From Thiomonas sp. FB-6 (GTDB lineage Bacteria; Pseudomonadota; Gammaproteobacteria; Burkholderiales; Burkholderiaceae_C), in NCBI RefSeq assembly GCF_000377645.1, contig NZ_KB898471.1:124001-188000 (forward strand): 64,000 bases of DNA, given 5' to 3'. The notes beneath the pieces are model-generated. The model was not told the DNA's origin. It saw nothing but the letters and a program-made list of their open reading frames with translations, and searched no databases. Positions 1 through 7,458 of this stretch are shown one piece after another (position 1 is the stretch's first letter; the number at the start of each line of letters is the position of its first letter). Made by a program: the position numbers and the translations under genes.

Positions 1-136
1 GCTCGAGCACCGCGCAGGCGGTGTCCAGGTCCAGCTCGGCGTGCGCCGGGCAGGCCGCCCAGGCGGCGGGGGCGTCGAGCACCTGCCCGAGCACGAAACG
101 CATATGGCGCAGCGGCGCCTCGTAGGTCCAGGCCAT
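1..136 (-). CDS. acyl-CoA dehydrogenase, 5' end only (runs off the window)
   Basis: Only the first 45 codons are in the window. The ATG is at 136, and the reading frame begins MAWTYEAPLRHMRFVL followed by a helical stretch rich in Ala, Leu and acidic residues. This is the usual N-terminus of the Burkholderiales acyl-CoA dehydrogenases that act on aromatic or fatty acyl-CoA thioesters with FAD. It lies two bases beyond the stop of the fused frame of the upstream broken crotonase gene, so it was probably the third gene of a feruloyl-CoA synthase/crotonase/dehydrogenase operon. The family call rests on the N-terminus alone, and the state of the rest of the gene is unknown. Confidence 0.6.
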   Translation of the reverse strand, partial: MAWTYEAPLRHMRFVLGQVLDAPAAWAACPAHAELDLDTACAVLE

Positions 137-182
137 GCTCAGTCCTGCTCCAGGGTGGGGATGGTGGCGCGCGGTCCCTGCA

Positions 183-612
183 TCACGATTTCGCCACCTT
201 GGCCGCGCGCTTGTGCAGGAAATCGCGCACCCGCTTCCAGCCCCCCGCCCACCACGGCGCCGTGCAGCACCGAGAGCACCGGAACCGGGCCGTACTGGAT
301 GGTCTCGAAGGCCGCGTGCCAGGCGCGGGAGTGGTGGATGCCCTGCACCACGTTGCGCTCGCTGACCTCGCCGAGGTCCAGCCCCGCGCAGAAATGCTCC
401 CCCGCGGCGCTGATCACCACCACGCGCACGTCCGCGGGCAGGTTGACGAAGGCGCTATGCAGTTGCGCGAGCAATGCGTCATGGACCGAGTTGCGCTTGT
501 CGGGGCGGTTCAGGCGCAGGTGCAGCACGGTGTCGTTGCGCTGAAGCTGCAGCAGGTCCAGCGCCGCCAGTGCGCCGGTGCAGGCTCGGAATTCCTGGAG
601 CATGGGATTCAT
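183..612 (-). pseudogene. crotonase (enoyl-CoA hydratase family), internal deletion plus frameshift
   Basis: The N-terminal ~125 codons read as a normal crotonase: RPDKRNSVHDALLAQL near residue 37, then FCAGLDLGEV (oxyanion-hole region), then HGAVVGGG. After the GGG the frame breaks at a G run near 240-247. In the shifted frame the DNA reads WKRVRDFLHKRAAKVAKS and stops at 183-185, which looks like the C-terminal helix of the same family. About 110-120 middle residues are therefore missing and the two ends are out of frame. The unshifted frame runs on to a stop at 139. The start ATG at 612 overlaps the feruloyl-CoA synthase stop (ATGA), so the pair was translationally coupled before decay. 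Confidence 0.7.
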
Positions 613-2044
613 TCGGGAAGGATGATCTCGGGACCGCCGGCGTACAGCGCCTCGACCAGTGTCCTGTCCCGCTAATCACTGTCATTTCGCTGGGCCGTAT
701 CGGGGCCCAGCCCGAAGGGTTCGGCGCCGATACCAGGCGCACGCGCAGCGTACCCACCGACACCCAGGTGCCCGAGGCCAGCTTGAAATCCTCGGCCACG
801 CGGCCGTCGAAGGCCCCGCCCTGCTCGGGCCGCGCCGGATCGGCGAGCAGCCCGGCGTCGCCGATGCCGTAGTGGCCCTCGGCGTCGAAGGCCTGGGCCG
901 TGAGCTGCGGCGCGTCGCGGTAGCCGGGAAACACGTTGACCCCGCGCACCCGGCGGGCCAGCGCCTGCAGCCTGTCCCAGCTCGACTGCGGCAGGCCGGC
1001 GCCGGCGTAGAACACGCCCCGCAGGCGCGACAGCCAGGAGGCCGCGACTTCGTCGTCCGCCTCGAGCATGGGCAGCAGCATGTCCAGGCCGCGCGGCACG
1101 TTGAAATGCAGGGTCGGCCGCAGCTCGCAGGCATTGCGCAGCGAGCGCTCGATCTGCCCGGGCAGCGGGCGCCCGTCGTCCACGGCCAGGAATCCGCCGT
1201 TGCGCAGCACCAGGCCCAGGTTGTGGTTGCCGCCGAAGGTGTGGCTCCACGGCAGCCAGTCGCGCAGCACCGGCTTTTCCTGCTCCAGGAAGCGCCAGAC
1301 CTGAGCGATCATCTGCTGGTTCGCGCACAGCACGCGATGGGTGTTGATCACCACCTTGGGGTGCCCGGTGGACCCGGAGGTCAGCAGGTACTTGGCATGG
1401 GTGTCGGGCGTGATGGCCTCGAAGGCGCGCATGACCTCCGGCCCCTCGGCGGTGCGCAGGAGGCTGTCGAAACGCAGCGCGCCGGGATAGGTGTCGGCTC
1501 CATCGCTGAACACCACCACCGCCTGCTGCCCGGAGCTGGCGATCGCCGGGCCGTACACCGCGGCGTCGCTGGCGTAGATCAGCGCCGGTCCCAGGGTGTT
1601 GAGAATGCCGTGGATGCGCGAATAGTCGCCGTCACGCACCAGGCGGCAATAGGCGCTGGACACGGCGCACACGACGCGGCCCACGTGCATCGCGGCCAGC
1701 ATCAGCAGCAGGTGGTCCAGCGCGTTGTCCGACAGCACCGCGACCGGCGCCTGCGCCTGCAGCTTCAGGCCCAGCAGGCTTTGCGCGATGCGCCCCACCC
1801 CTTCGCGGGTCTGCGCCCAGCTCAGGCTGCGCCAGGCGCCGTCGGGCGCGCGCTCGGCGAAGGCCGGCGCATCCGGCGTCTCGCGCGCCCAGGTCTCCAG
1901 CCATTCCCCCACGCAGCGCGCGTAGGGGCACAGGGGCTCGGGCGAGCGCAGCACGAAACTGCCGTCGTCGAAACCCACGCGCACCACGCGCTGCGGCGCC
2001 AGGCCCAGGCGCCGCGCCCGGGCCGTCGCATCCAGCATGTCCAC
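609..2044 (-). pseudogene. fcs: feruloyl-CoA synthase-like AMP-binding enzyme, two internal deletions
   Basis: The N-terminal half is a convincing acyl/aryl-CoA ligase of the feruloyl-CoA synthase type (adenylation of a hydroxycinnamate, then thioesterification), with the P-loop motif LLTSGSTGHPKVV near residue 221. Around 950 the text jumps from WDRLQALARR to VRGVNVFPGY, losing roughly 75 residues that should include the GxTE motif. The AMP-binding end DFKLASGTWVSVG is present, but after LVSA the gene is replaced by 65 unrelated bases (660-724). It then resumes, out of frame, with LVEALYAGGPEIILPE and the stop at 609-611. A working enzyme of ~620 residues is not possible. Assignment to Fcs rather than another aryl-CoA ligase is from recognition of the conserved text. 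Confidence 0.7.
660..724. other. 65-bp foreign scar inside the broken CoA-ligase gene
   Basis: On the coding (minus) strand the ligase text is good up to LVSA (codon ends at 725) and good again from LVEAL (begins at 659). The 65 bases between match neither. They contain an imperfect palindrome, CTGGGCC...GGCCCAG, around 695-715. The insert replaces the C-terminal domain, most of which is deleted. It may be the remnant of an excised mobile element or of an illegitimate recombination; no transposase text remains. Confidence 0.5.
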
Positions 2045-2069
2045 CTCGACGTCTCCCGCGTGTTTTTAC

Positions 2070-2085
2070 CATACACATGCGTATG
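2070..2085. promoter_or_regulatory. probable operator of the divergent TetR regulator
   Basis: Near-perfect 16-bp palindrome CATACACA/TGCGTATG (one mismatched pair), placed in the 134 bp between the start of the broken CoA-ligase operon (2044) and the TetR gene (2179). It lies 26 bp upstream of the ligase start, where a repressor would block both directions. Site assignment is inferred from position and symmetry. Confidence 0.5.
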
Positions 2086-2178
2086 TGTTTGGTGACATGC
2101 TATGCCTACAATTCCGGCCCTCGATCAGGACAAACCCGCGGGGCCGGGCCCGCCCAGCCCCGCTCCTCCACCGCCTTC

Positions 2179-2823
2179 ATGCCCGCCCTTCCGACGCCCC
2201 ACCCGCCCTCCCCGCCGCGCAAGCGCCGGCAGGCCCCGCGGCGCGAGACCCTGACCCCGGAGCGCTGGATCGAGGCCGCCACCGCGGTGCTGGTGGACCA
2301 CGGCATCGACAACGTGCGGGTGGACGTGCTGGCCACCGAACTCGAGGTCACGCGGGGCAGCTTCTACTGGCATTTCCGCGACCGCGAGGACCTGCTGCGC
2401 CAGGTGCTGCAAAGCTGGCGCGACCGCGCCACCGAGCAGCTCACAGCGCGCCTGAAACAGGCCAGCGGCGACGCGCGGGCGCAGTTGCGCGAGGTGCTGT
2501 CCCTGCCCTTTCGCGGCCGCGCGGCGATGCGCGCCGCGCGCATCGAACTGGCGCTGCGCGCCTGGGCCCGGCACGACGCGATGGCCCGGCAGGCGGTGGA
2601 CGAAGCCGACGCCAGCCGCATCGACTACATCAGCGGCCTCATCGAGGCCATGGGCTTCGCGCCCACCGAAGCACGCCAGCGCGGCTTCCTGCTGTACAGC
2701 TACGTGGTCGCCGAATCGCAGATCGGCGGCGCGGGCAGCCACACCGAGCGCAGCGCGCGCCGCCGCCTGGTCGAGCGCCTCATCCTCGACTGTCCGAGCC
2801 CCCGCGAGAACGTCGGCCCCTGA
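2179..2823 (+). CDS. TetR/AcrR-family transcriptional regulator
   Basis: 214-residue regulator. After a Pro/Arg-rich leader, the N-terminal DNA-binding domain has the family text LTPERWIEAATAVLVDHG and the recognition helix region VTRGSFYWHFRDREDLL (about residues 54-70); the rest is the helical ligand-binding and dimer domain. I chose ATG 2179, because the frame upstream to 2077 reads through the operator region without family text. It is divergent from the decayed feruloyl-CoA synthase-like operon, so it probably repressed that operon with a hydroxycinnamoyl-CoA or related effector. The regulator itself looks intact even though its presumed targets are broken. Confidence 0.85.
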   Translation: MPALPTPHPPSPPRKRRQAPRRETLTPERWIEAATAVLVDHGIDNVRVDVLATELEVTRGSFYWHFRDREDLLRQVLQSWRDRATEQLTARLKQASGDARAQLREVLSLPFRGRAAMRAARIELALRAWARHDAMARQAVDEADASRIDYISGLIEAMGFAPTEARQRGFLLYSYVVAESQIGGAGSHTERSARRRLVERLILDCPSPRENVGP

Positions 2824-2837
2824 AGCCAGGGATGGCC

Positions 2838-3569
2838 TCAGGATCGCCGCTCAGCCCTGATCCGCGCGGCCACGGCGCCGCGCTCGAAGTCGTTGAACGC
2901 GAGCGCGAAGAACTCCCGCATCCGGTCTCGCGTGGGGGCGTCGTCCAGAAGCTGCGCATAGCCCTCATCGGCGGCCGAGGGCTTGCAGGCCAGCAGCCGA
3001 GCCTTGACGATTTCGTACTGCTGCGGCTCGCCGACCCGCGTGCAGACCCACTCCAGATCGGCGACGCAATACCCGTGCCCCGTCATGAGCACGTAGAGGT
3101 CGAACCAATCACGGCTCTTGGACCGGTCGGCGATCGCCAGGACCTTCGTGGCGAAGATTTCATCCAGGCTCGCCACGCGCACGGCGCTGGCCGCATCGCC
3201 CGCGAGCAGGCTCGTCACCTGGTTACGCAGGCGCACAAAGGATAGTCTGGCAGCCCCTTGCACGGAGTAGTCCTGCTGACGGTCCTCCAGGTCCAGGCCG
3301 GCATCGATGGCCTCCTGCACTGCGACGGGATCAGCCATTGGCGCCAGGATCCAGCCCTCGGCCGACAGCCTGGCACGCAGCTGTTCGAGGGCCAGGCGGG
3401 GAAGCGTCTGTCCCGCCACGAAGGCGAAGTCCAGGTCCTCGCTTCTGCGGTGGCCGATGCGCATGGCCAATGCGGTTCCCCCCACGAGGACGAAGCCACG
3501 CAACAGCGCCTCGCCGCGCAGACGCTCCCACAATCGGGCGGTATCAGGCGGCAGCGAGCGCAAATCCAT
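2838..3569 (-). CDS. AbiEii/AbiGii-family nucleotidyltransferase toxin
   Basis: 243 residues. The N-terminal part holds the nucleotidyltransferase signature: FVLVGGTALAMRIGHR at about 26-41, followed by SEDLDFAF with the two metal-binding acidic residues. A conserved middle block, SLDEIFATKVLAIADRSKSRDWFDLYVLM, is typical of the AbiEii (DUF1814) family. Members transfer nucleotides to cellular RNA targets such as tRNA and act as toxins of type IV-like toxin-antitoxin or abortive-infection systems. Its start lies inside the 3' end of the antitoxin gene (26-nt overlap), giving the usual antitoxin-first operon. The catalytic motif looks intact. The family is clear; the target and any phage-defence role are inferred. 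Confidence 0.85.
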   Translation of the reverse strand: MDLRSLPPDTARLWERLRGEALLRGFVLVGGTALAMRIGHRRSEDLDFAFVAGQTLPRLALEQLRARLSAEGWILAPMADPVAVQEAIDAGLDLEDRQQDYSVQGAARLSFVRLRNQVTSLLAGDAASAVRVASLDEIFATKVLAIADRSKSRDWFDLYVLMTGHGYCVADLEWVCTRVGEPQQYEIVKARLLACKPSAADEGYAQLLDDAPTRDRMREFFALAFNDFERGAVAARIRAERRS

Positions 3570-4047
3570 CCTGGATGTTCCTCAGGAGTTGCTCCGTGAC
3601 CGCCCGCGCCCGAAGTGCCTCGGGATCGTCCGCGGCCAACAGTTCGTCCCACTCGCGTTGCAGCCTCGGCAAGCCGAACTCCACCGCCGCGTCGAGCAAC
3701 ATGCGAAACCCCGGGCGCACCAGCGCCCGGCGGAGCAGGACCTCGTCCGGGGCATCCGGGTTCGACCATAGCAAGGCACGATAGCGCTCCCGGAACCCTG
3801 GGGGCGGCGCTGGCGGCGCAGCGACGGTGGCGACGGCTTGCCGGCCAGCCGGCCTGCGAAGGACCAAGTCGGCGCCGACCGCCCGGGCCAGGGCTTCGGC
3901 CAGAGGCAACTGCAAGGACCCGCGCTTCTTGGCCCGCGAGAGCGTTTCCGCGCGCACGCCGGCCGCGGCCGCGAGTTGCTTCTGCGTGAGCCCGAGCTCC
4001 GCTGCTGCCGCGAGGATGTCCCGAAGAATTGCCGTGCTCATGACCAC
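3544..4047 (-). CDS. Xre-type antitoxin partner of the AbiEii toxin
   Basis: 167 residues from GTG 4047, or 165 from ATG 4041; the second is more conventional. The N-terminal 55 residues form a Cro/C1-type helix-turn-helix (ELGLTQKQLAAAAGVRAETLSRAKKRG). A Pro/Ala linker near 75-85 leads to a C-terminal domain beginning FRERYRALLWSNPDAPDEVLLRRALV, which probably binds the toxin. The gene lies directly downstream of a consensus-like promoter and a perfect palindrome that ends a few bases before the start codon, so autorepression is very likely. It overlaps the toxin gene by 26 nt. Confidence 0.8.
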   Translation of the reverse strand: MVMSTAILRDILAAAAELGLTQKQLAAAAGVRAETLSRAKKRGSLQLPLAEALARAVGADLVLRRPAGRQAVATVAAPPAPPPGFRERYRALLWSNPDAPDEVLLRRALVRPGFRMLLDAAVEFGLPRLQREWDELLAADDPEALRARAVTEQLLRNIQDGFALAAA

Positions 4048-4049
4048 CG

Positions 4050-4073
4050 TTGATTGATCATTTGATCAATCAA
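4050..4073. promoter_or_regulatory. palindromic operator of the toxin-antitoxin operon
   Basis: Perfect inverted repeat with 11-bp arms, TTGATTGATCA / TGATCAATCAA, separated by TT. It is conspicuously AT-rich in 70% GC surroundings. It sits between the -10 box (4073-4078, minus strand) and the antitoxin start, covering the expected transcription start, the classic arrangement for an autorepressing antitoxin. Confidence 0.75.
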
Positions 4074-4101
4074 ACATAATCAAACTTGCACAAAACGTCA
4101 A
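4073..4101 (-). promoter_or_regulatory. sigma-70 promoter of the toxin-antitoxin operon
   Basis: On the minus strand, -35 TTGACG (4101-4096), a 17-nt spacer and -10 TATGTT (4078-4073). Both boxes match the consensus well and the spacing is ideal. The palindromic operator starts at the downstream edge of the -10 box. Confidence 0.7.
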
Positions 4102-4107
4102 TTCCCC

Positions 4108-4875
4108 TTACAGCATGCGCAATCCGGCGCCCAGCAGTACGGTCGCCAGCAGCCCCCGTGTGACCCGCTCCGGCAGCCACGCGCTGGCGCGCGCGCCCAG
4201 CCAGATGCCCGGCAAGGACCCGAGCAGCAGCGCGGCGAGCACGCGCAGGTCCACGTGGCCCAGCCAGGCGTGCCCCGCGCCGGCCAGCAGGCTCAGCGGC
4301 ACCGCGTGCGCGATGTCCGTGCCCACCAGCCTGCGCGCCCGCAAGCGCGGGTGCAGCAGCGCGATCAGCGTGGAGCCGATGGCCCCGGCGCCCACGGAAC
4401 TCAAGGTCACGAGCACGCCCAGCAGTGCTCCCAGCACCACGGTCAGCACGTCGCGCAGCCCTGCGGGGACCCGGCGCCCCGCGCGAAGCGCGAAGCGGCT
4501 CCAGGCGCCGCGCCCGGCGATCATCACCGCCGTCAGCAGCAAGGCCACGCCCAGCGCCGTGCCCAGCACGCCGTGGCCCGAGCGCGCCCAGCCCAGCGCA
4601 TGCATCGCCAGCAGGGTCCCCAGGCATGCCGGAAGGCTGCCCAGCAGCATGCGCCGCAGCAGCGCCCGATCCACGTGCCCCTGGCGCCAGTGCGCCACCG
4701 CCCCGCCGAACTTGGTGAGAGCCGCGAAGCACAGGTCGGTGCCGATGGCCACCGGCAGCGGAAGCCGGAACACCCCGATCAGCATCGGAGTCATGAGGGA
4801 GCCGGCGCCGACGCCGGTGGCGCCGATCAGGGCGCCCGTGAGCAGGCCCAGCAAGACCAGGGTGGGAAATAGCAT
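4108..4875 (-). CDS. TauE/SafE-family sulfite/organosulfonate exporter
   Basis: 255-residue integral membrane protein with about eight hydrophobic segments. It shows the family's two related halves, each opening with a glycine-rich helix: LTGALIGATGVGAGSLMTP near residues 11-29 and GVLVTLSSVGAGAIGSTL near 154-171. TauE/SafE proteins export sulfite, sulfoacetate or other small anions across the inner membrane. No sulfonate metabolism genes lie next to it, so the substrate is unknown. The start ATG at 4875 gives the normal family length. Confidence 0.85.
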   Translation of the reverse strand: MLFPTLVLLGLLTGALIGATGVGAGSLMTPMLIGVFRLPLPVAIGTDLCFAALTKFGGAVAHWRQGHVDRALLRRMLLGSLPACLGTLLAMHALGWARSGHGVLGTALGVALLLTAVMIAGRGAWSRFALRAGRRVPAGLRDVLTVVLGALLGVLVTLSSVGAGAIGSTLIALLHPRLRARRLVGTDIAHAVPLSLLAGAGHAWLGHVDLRVLAALLLGSLPGIWLGARASAWLPERVTRGLLATVLLGAGLRML

Positions 4876-5059
4876 CGCCGCAGCTCGAGGGGGAACAGGC
4901 CGTCGATGCTAGGCACGGAGCGCGTGAAACCCAACGATTCATGGCTCATGAGCTTATGCCGGCGGGCGCCGAGCGCATGCGCGATGCAGGCAAACCGTGA
5001 CAATGCGCTCAAGCGCACAGCCGCGTGCGTGTCCTGAGCCGATCGTGGGTGGACTCACC

Positions 5060-6001
5060 ATGCCTCGCAGCAGACTGTTCCTCTCCGGCGTCGCCGCCGT
5101 CGTCCTCCTGGCGGGAATCCGGATTTCGTTCGCAGCGCCCCGGGCGCCGGTCTATCTCGGCGTCCTCGAAGGCCCGCAGGTCGAGGCGACCGCGCCGAAT
5201 CCGCCTGTGAGTTCGGGGCTGCACGTACGCGTCCTGTTTCGACGAGACGGCTCCAGATGGAAGCCGATGGAGGGCGCCTTCGGCACGCCGGCGGCCCTCG
5301 GCGGCACGAACCGCCTTGCCCCGCAAAGCGTGGCCTGGACGGTGTTCTTCCGCGGCAAGGCCATCGGCGACGTCAGGAGTCGGAATCCGGGCGTCGTCCG
5401 CTGGTACTCCGATGTCGGCGCGCAGATCATCACCACGCCCGAAGTGAACATCCCCGTGATTCGAAGCGGCGCGCGGGATTTCCCGGCGCCCGGCGCAGTC
5501 GCGCGCAGGAGGCCGCTGCTGCTGGTCTCCGCGCCGCAGGAGCGCAATCGCCAACCATGGAGGCCCACCGTGCTGACCCCCGCGCAAGCCGCCACGGCTG
5601 CAGCCGCGTTGCGCACGTGGGTTCACAGCTCGGAACGCTGCAGGACGCCGGAACAGGAGCCCGTGCGCCGGGTGCCGTATGGAAACGACAGGATCCATGT
5701 GCTTCGCGCCTACCGCGACAGGAACGGGCAAGTGCTGCTCGGCGAACGGCTCGAGGATCCCCGCGCGAACTGTGCATTCTTCGACGACCCGAACTTCGTC
5801 GACTACTGGTTCGTGATGGACAGACGGGGTTCCATTCGCTATCTGGGCCGCCGGATGACGCCGGTCGACGTGGCCAACGTCGACCCCGGCGGCAGGCCGG
5901 CCTGGTTGTTCCTCACGTCGCGTGGTGAAGACGAGAACGGATACAGGCTGTTCTACGACGACTTCAGAAAGGTCGCGTCCTTTCACTGGATCGACCACTG
6001 A
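5060..6001 (+). CDS. secreted protein of unknown function
   Basis: 313 residues from ATG 5060, which follows a GGTGGA-like ribosome site; the frame is open further upstream but lacks protein character. A Sec signal peptide is visible (basic MPRSR, hydrophobic core to about residue 22, likely cleavage after SFA). The mature part has no domain I recognise. It has two cysteines that could pair (RCRTPEQ near 215 and ANCAFFDD near 255). The C-terminal third is rich in aromatic and acidic residues and includes RGSIRYLGRRMTPVDVANVDPGGRPAWLFLTS, which recalls lines seen in uncharacterised periplasmic proteins. It is slightly lower in GC than the core genes and lies beside tRNA-Val in the accessory stretch. 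Confidence 0.7.
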   Translation: MPRSRLFLSGVAAVVLLAGIRISFAAPRAPVYLGVLEGPQVEATAPNPPVSSGLHVRVLFRRDGSRWKPMEGAFGTPAALGGTNRLAPQSVAWTVFFRGKAIGDVRSRNPGVVRWYSDVGAQIITTPEVNIPVIRSGARDFPAPGAVARRRPLLLVSAPQERNRQPWRPTVLTPAQAATAAAALRTWVHSSERCRTPEQEPVRRVPYGNDRIHVLRAYRDRNGQVLLGERLEDPRANCAFFDDPNFVDYWFVMDRRGSIRYLGRRMTPVDVANVDPGGRPAWLFLTSRGEDENGYRLFYDDFRKVASFHWIDH

Positions 6002-6104
6002 GCGTACCGATGTTCGCAGTACGCGCGGCGACGCGGACCCCGGGTTTGCGCGGGCACGGGACTGAGCTGGCTGCCAACGGACCTTGCGCACTCCAGCGGC
6101 CATG

Positions 6105-6144
6105 AAAAAAGCCGCAAGCCCTTGATTTCTCATGGTCTTGCGGC
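6105..6144 (-). terminator. rho-independent terminator downstream of tRNA-Val
   Basis: On the minus strand, GCCGCAAG (6144-6137) pairs with CTTGCGGC (6118-6111) and is followed at once by a run of six T (6110-6105). The loop is long (18 nt), but the stem and T tract are clear. It ends the tRNA transcript about 30 nt past its 3' end. Confidence 0.75.
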
Positions 6145-6172
6145 CTCTGCCGGACGTTACCGGACTTGCGTC

Positions 6173-6247
6173 TGGTGGGTGGTACAGGGATCGAACCTGT
6201 GGCCCCTGCCGTGTGAAGGCAGTGCTCTACCGCTGAGCTAACCACCC
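6173..6247 (-). tRNA. tRNA-Val(CAC)
   Basis: Full cloverleaf on the minus strand. The acceptor stem is GGGTGGT/ACCACCC, the D arm GCTC-AGCGGTA-GAGC, and the anticodon arm CTGCC-TTCACAC-GGCAG with anticodon CAC. The T arm is ACAGG-TTCGATC-CCTGT, then discriminator A and an encoded CCA (6175-6173). It decodes GUG, the dominant valine codon in such GC-rich genomes. Confidence 0.95.
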
Positions 6248-6262
6248 GGGGCGAAAACCAAA

Positions 6263-6293
6263 ATTATGCCATAGAAATTTCGCCGCGCATCAA
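6263..6293 (-). promoter_or_regulatory. promoter of tRNA-Val
   Basis: On the minus strand, -10 CATAAT (6268-6263), 15 bp before the first tRNA base, and -35-like TTGATG (6293-6288) with a 19-nt spacer. The -35 element contains the TGA stop codon of dnaQ, so promoter and coding sequence share bases. Confidence 0.5.
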
Positions 6294-6994
6294 GTCGGCG
6301 CAGCCGTGGGCTTCCACACCGCCTTGCCGCCCTTGTCCAGCACCTGCAGGATGGCCTCGTGCTCGCGCAGCTCGGCCTCGCTGGCCGCCAGCACGCGCAG
6401 TTGCAGGCCGGACAGGTCCGCGGCCTGCTCGGCGCCCGCCTGCTGCGAGTCCTCCAGTTCCATGACCAGGCTGTCCTGGCCGCGGGTGAGCCAGACGTAG
6501 ACTTCGGCCAGCAGTTCCGCGTCCAGCAGGGCGCCGTGCAGCGTGCGCCGGGTGTTGTCCACGCCGAAACGCTTGCACAGCGCGTCCAGGCTGTTGAACT
6601 TGCCGGGGAACTGTTCGCGGGCGATGGCCAGGGAATCGGTGATGCCGGCGCAATGCGACTCGAAAGGGGCGCGGCCCAGGCGCTCGAGTTCGGCGTCGAG
6701 GAAGGCCACGTCGAAGGCTGCGTTGTGGATCACCACCTCGGCGCCGTGCACGAATTCCAGCAGATCGTCGACGACCTGCTCGAACAGCGGCATGCCGGAG
6801 AGGAACTCGTCGGTCAGGCCGTGCACCCGCAGCGCGTCGGGATGGCTGGAGCGCCTCGGGTTCACGTAGCGCTGGAAATGCCGGCCGCTGGGCCTGCGCT
6901 TGAGCAGTTCCACGCCGGCCACCTCGATGATGCGGTCGCCGGAGCCGGGGTTCAGGCCGGTGGTCTCGGTGTCGAGGATGACCTGCCGGGTCAT
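6290..6994 (-). CDS. dnaQ: DNA polymerase III epsilon subunit (3'-5' proofreading exonuclease)
   Basis: 234 residues. DEDDh exonuclease motifs are all present: Exo[19 protein letters not shown] at 7-24 with the catalytic Asp and Glu, Exo[16 protein letters not shown] near 97-110, and Exo[17 protein letters not shown] near 157-170. The protein removes misincorporated nucleotides as part of the Pol III core. Length and the short C-terminal polymerase-binding tail fit the beta-proteobacterial form. Its ATG overlaps the stop of rnhA by four bases (ATGA), so the two are co-translated, an arrangement conserved in many proteobacteria. Confidence 0.95.
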   Translation of the reverse strand: MTRQVILDTETTGLNPGSGDRIIEVAGVELLKRRPSGRHFQRYVNPRRSSHPDALRVHGLTDEFLSGMPLFEQVVDDLLEFVHGAEVVIHNAAFDVAFLDAELERLGRAPFESHCAGITDSLAIAREQFPGKFNSLDALCKRFGVDNTRRTLHGALLDAELLAEVYVWLTRGQDSLVMELEDSQQAGAEQAADLSGLQLRVLAASEAELREHEAILQVLDKGGKAVWKPTAAPT

Positions 6995-7458
6995 GGGCGC
7001 CTCCCGGCGGCGAACTCGCCCCGCCCCTGCACGCTGTCGACGCCGCGATTGGCGAGCTCGTCGGCCAGTTCGTTGCCCGGGTTGCCGTCGTGGCCGCGCA
7101 CCCAGATCCATTGCACGCGGTGCGCGCCGGCCGCCTGCTCCAGGCGCTGCCACAGGTCCACGTTCTTCACCGGCTTGCGGTCGGCCGTCTTCCAGCCGCG
7201 CGCCTTCCAGCCGGCGAGCCACTCGGTCATGCCCTTGAGCACGTATTGCGAGTCGGTGTACAGGCGCACCTCGCAGGGCTGCTTGAGGGTTTCCAGCGCG
7301 GTGATGGCCGCCAGCATTTCCATGCGGTTGTTGGTGGTGGCCGGCTCGCCGCCGAACATCTCCTTCTGCGCGCCCGATGCGCGCAGCACCACGCCCCAGC
7401 CGCCCGGGCCGGGATTTCCTCGACAGGCGCCGTCGGTATAGGCGTCCACTTGACTCAT
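6991..7458 (-). CDS. rnhA: ribonuclease HI
   Basis: 155 residues. It has the RNase HI active-site text [16 protein letters not shown] (catalytic Asp at residue 9), [14 protein letters not shown] (Glu), [12 protein letters not shown] (Asp), and the C-terminal [16 protein letters not shown] with the conserved His and Asp. It cleaves the RNA strand of RNA-DNA hybrids left by replication priming and R-loops. It sits between the upstream methyltransferase gene (stop at 7455, 4-nt overlap with this start) and dnaQ (4-nt overlap), forming a three-gene operon. Confidence 0.95.
   Translation of the reverse strand: MSQVDAYTDGACRGNPGPGGWGVVLRASGAQKEMFGGEPATTNNRMEMLAAITALETLKQPCEVRLYTDSQYVLKGMTEWLAGWKARGWKTADRKPVKNVDLWQRLEQAAGAHRVQWIWVRGHDGNPGNELADELANRGVDSVQGRGEFAAGRRP

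Noticed and set aside
183-612. Crotonase fragment as a short functional enzyme
   Set aside because: It lacks the middle of the fold and the second catalytic region, and its ends are out of frame, so it cannot be an active hydratase.
2838-6247. Integrated element with attachment sites at tRNA-Val
   Set aside because: No integrase and no second copy of the tRNA 3' end were seen in 1-6170; only a GGGTGG-like chance match near 5045.
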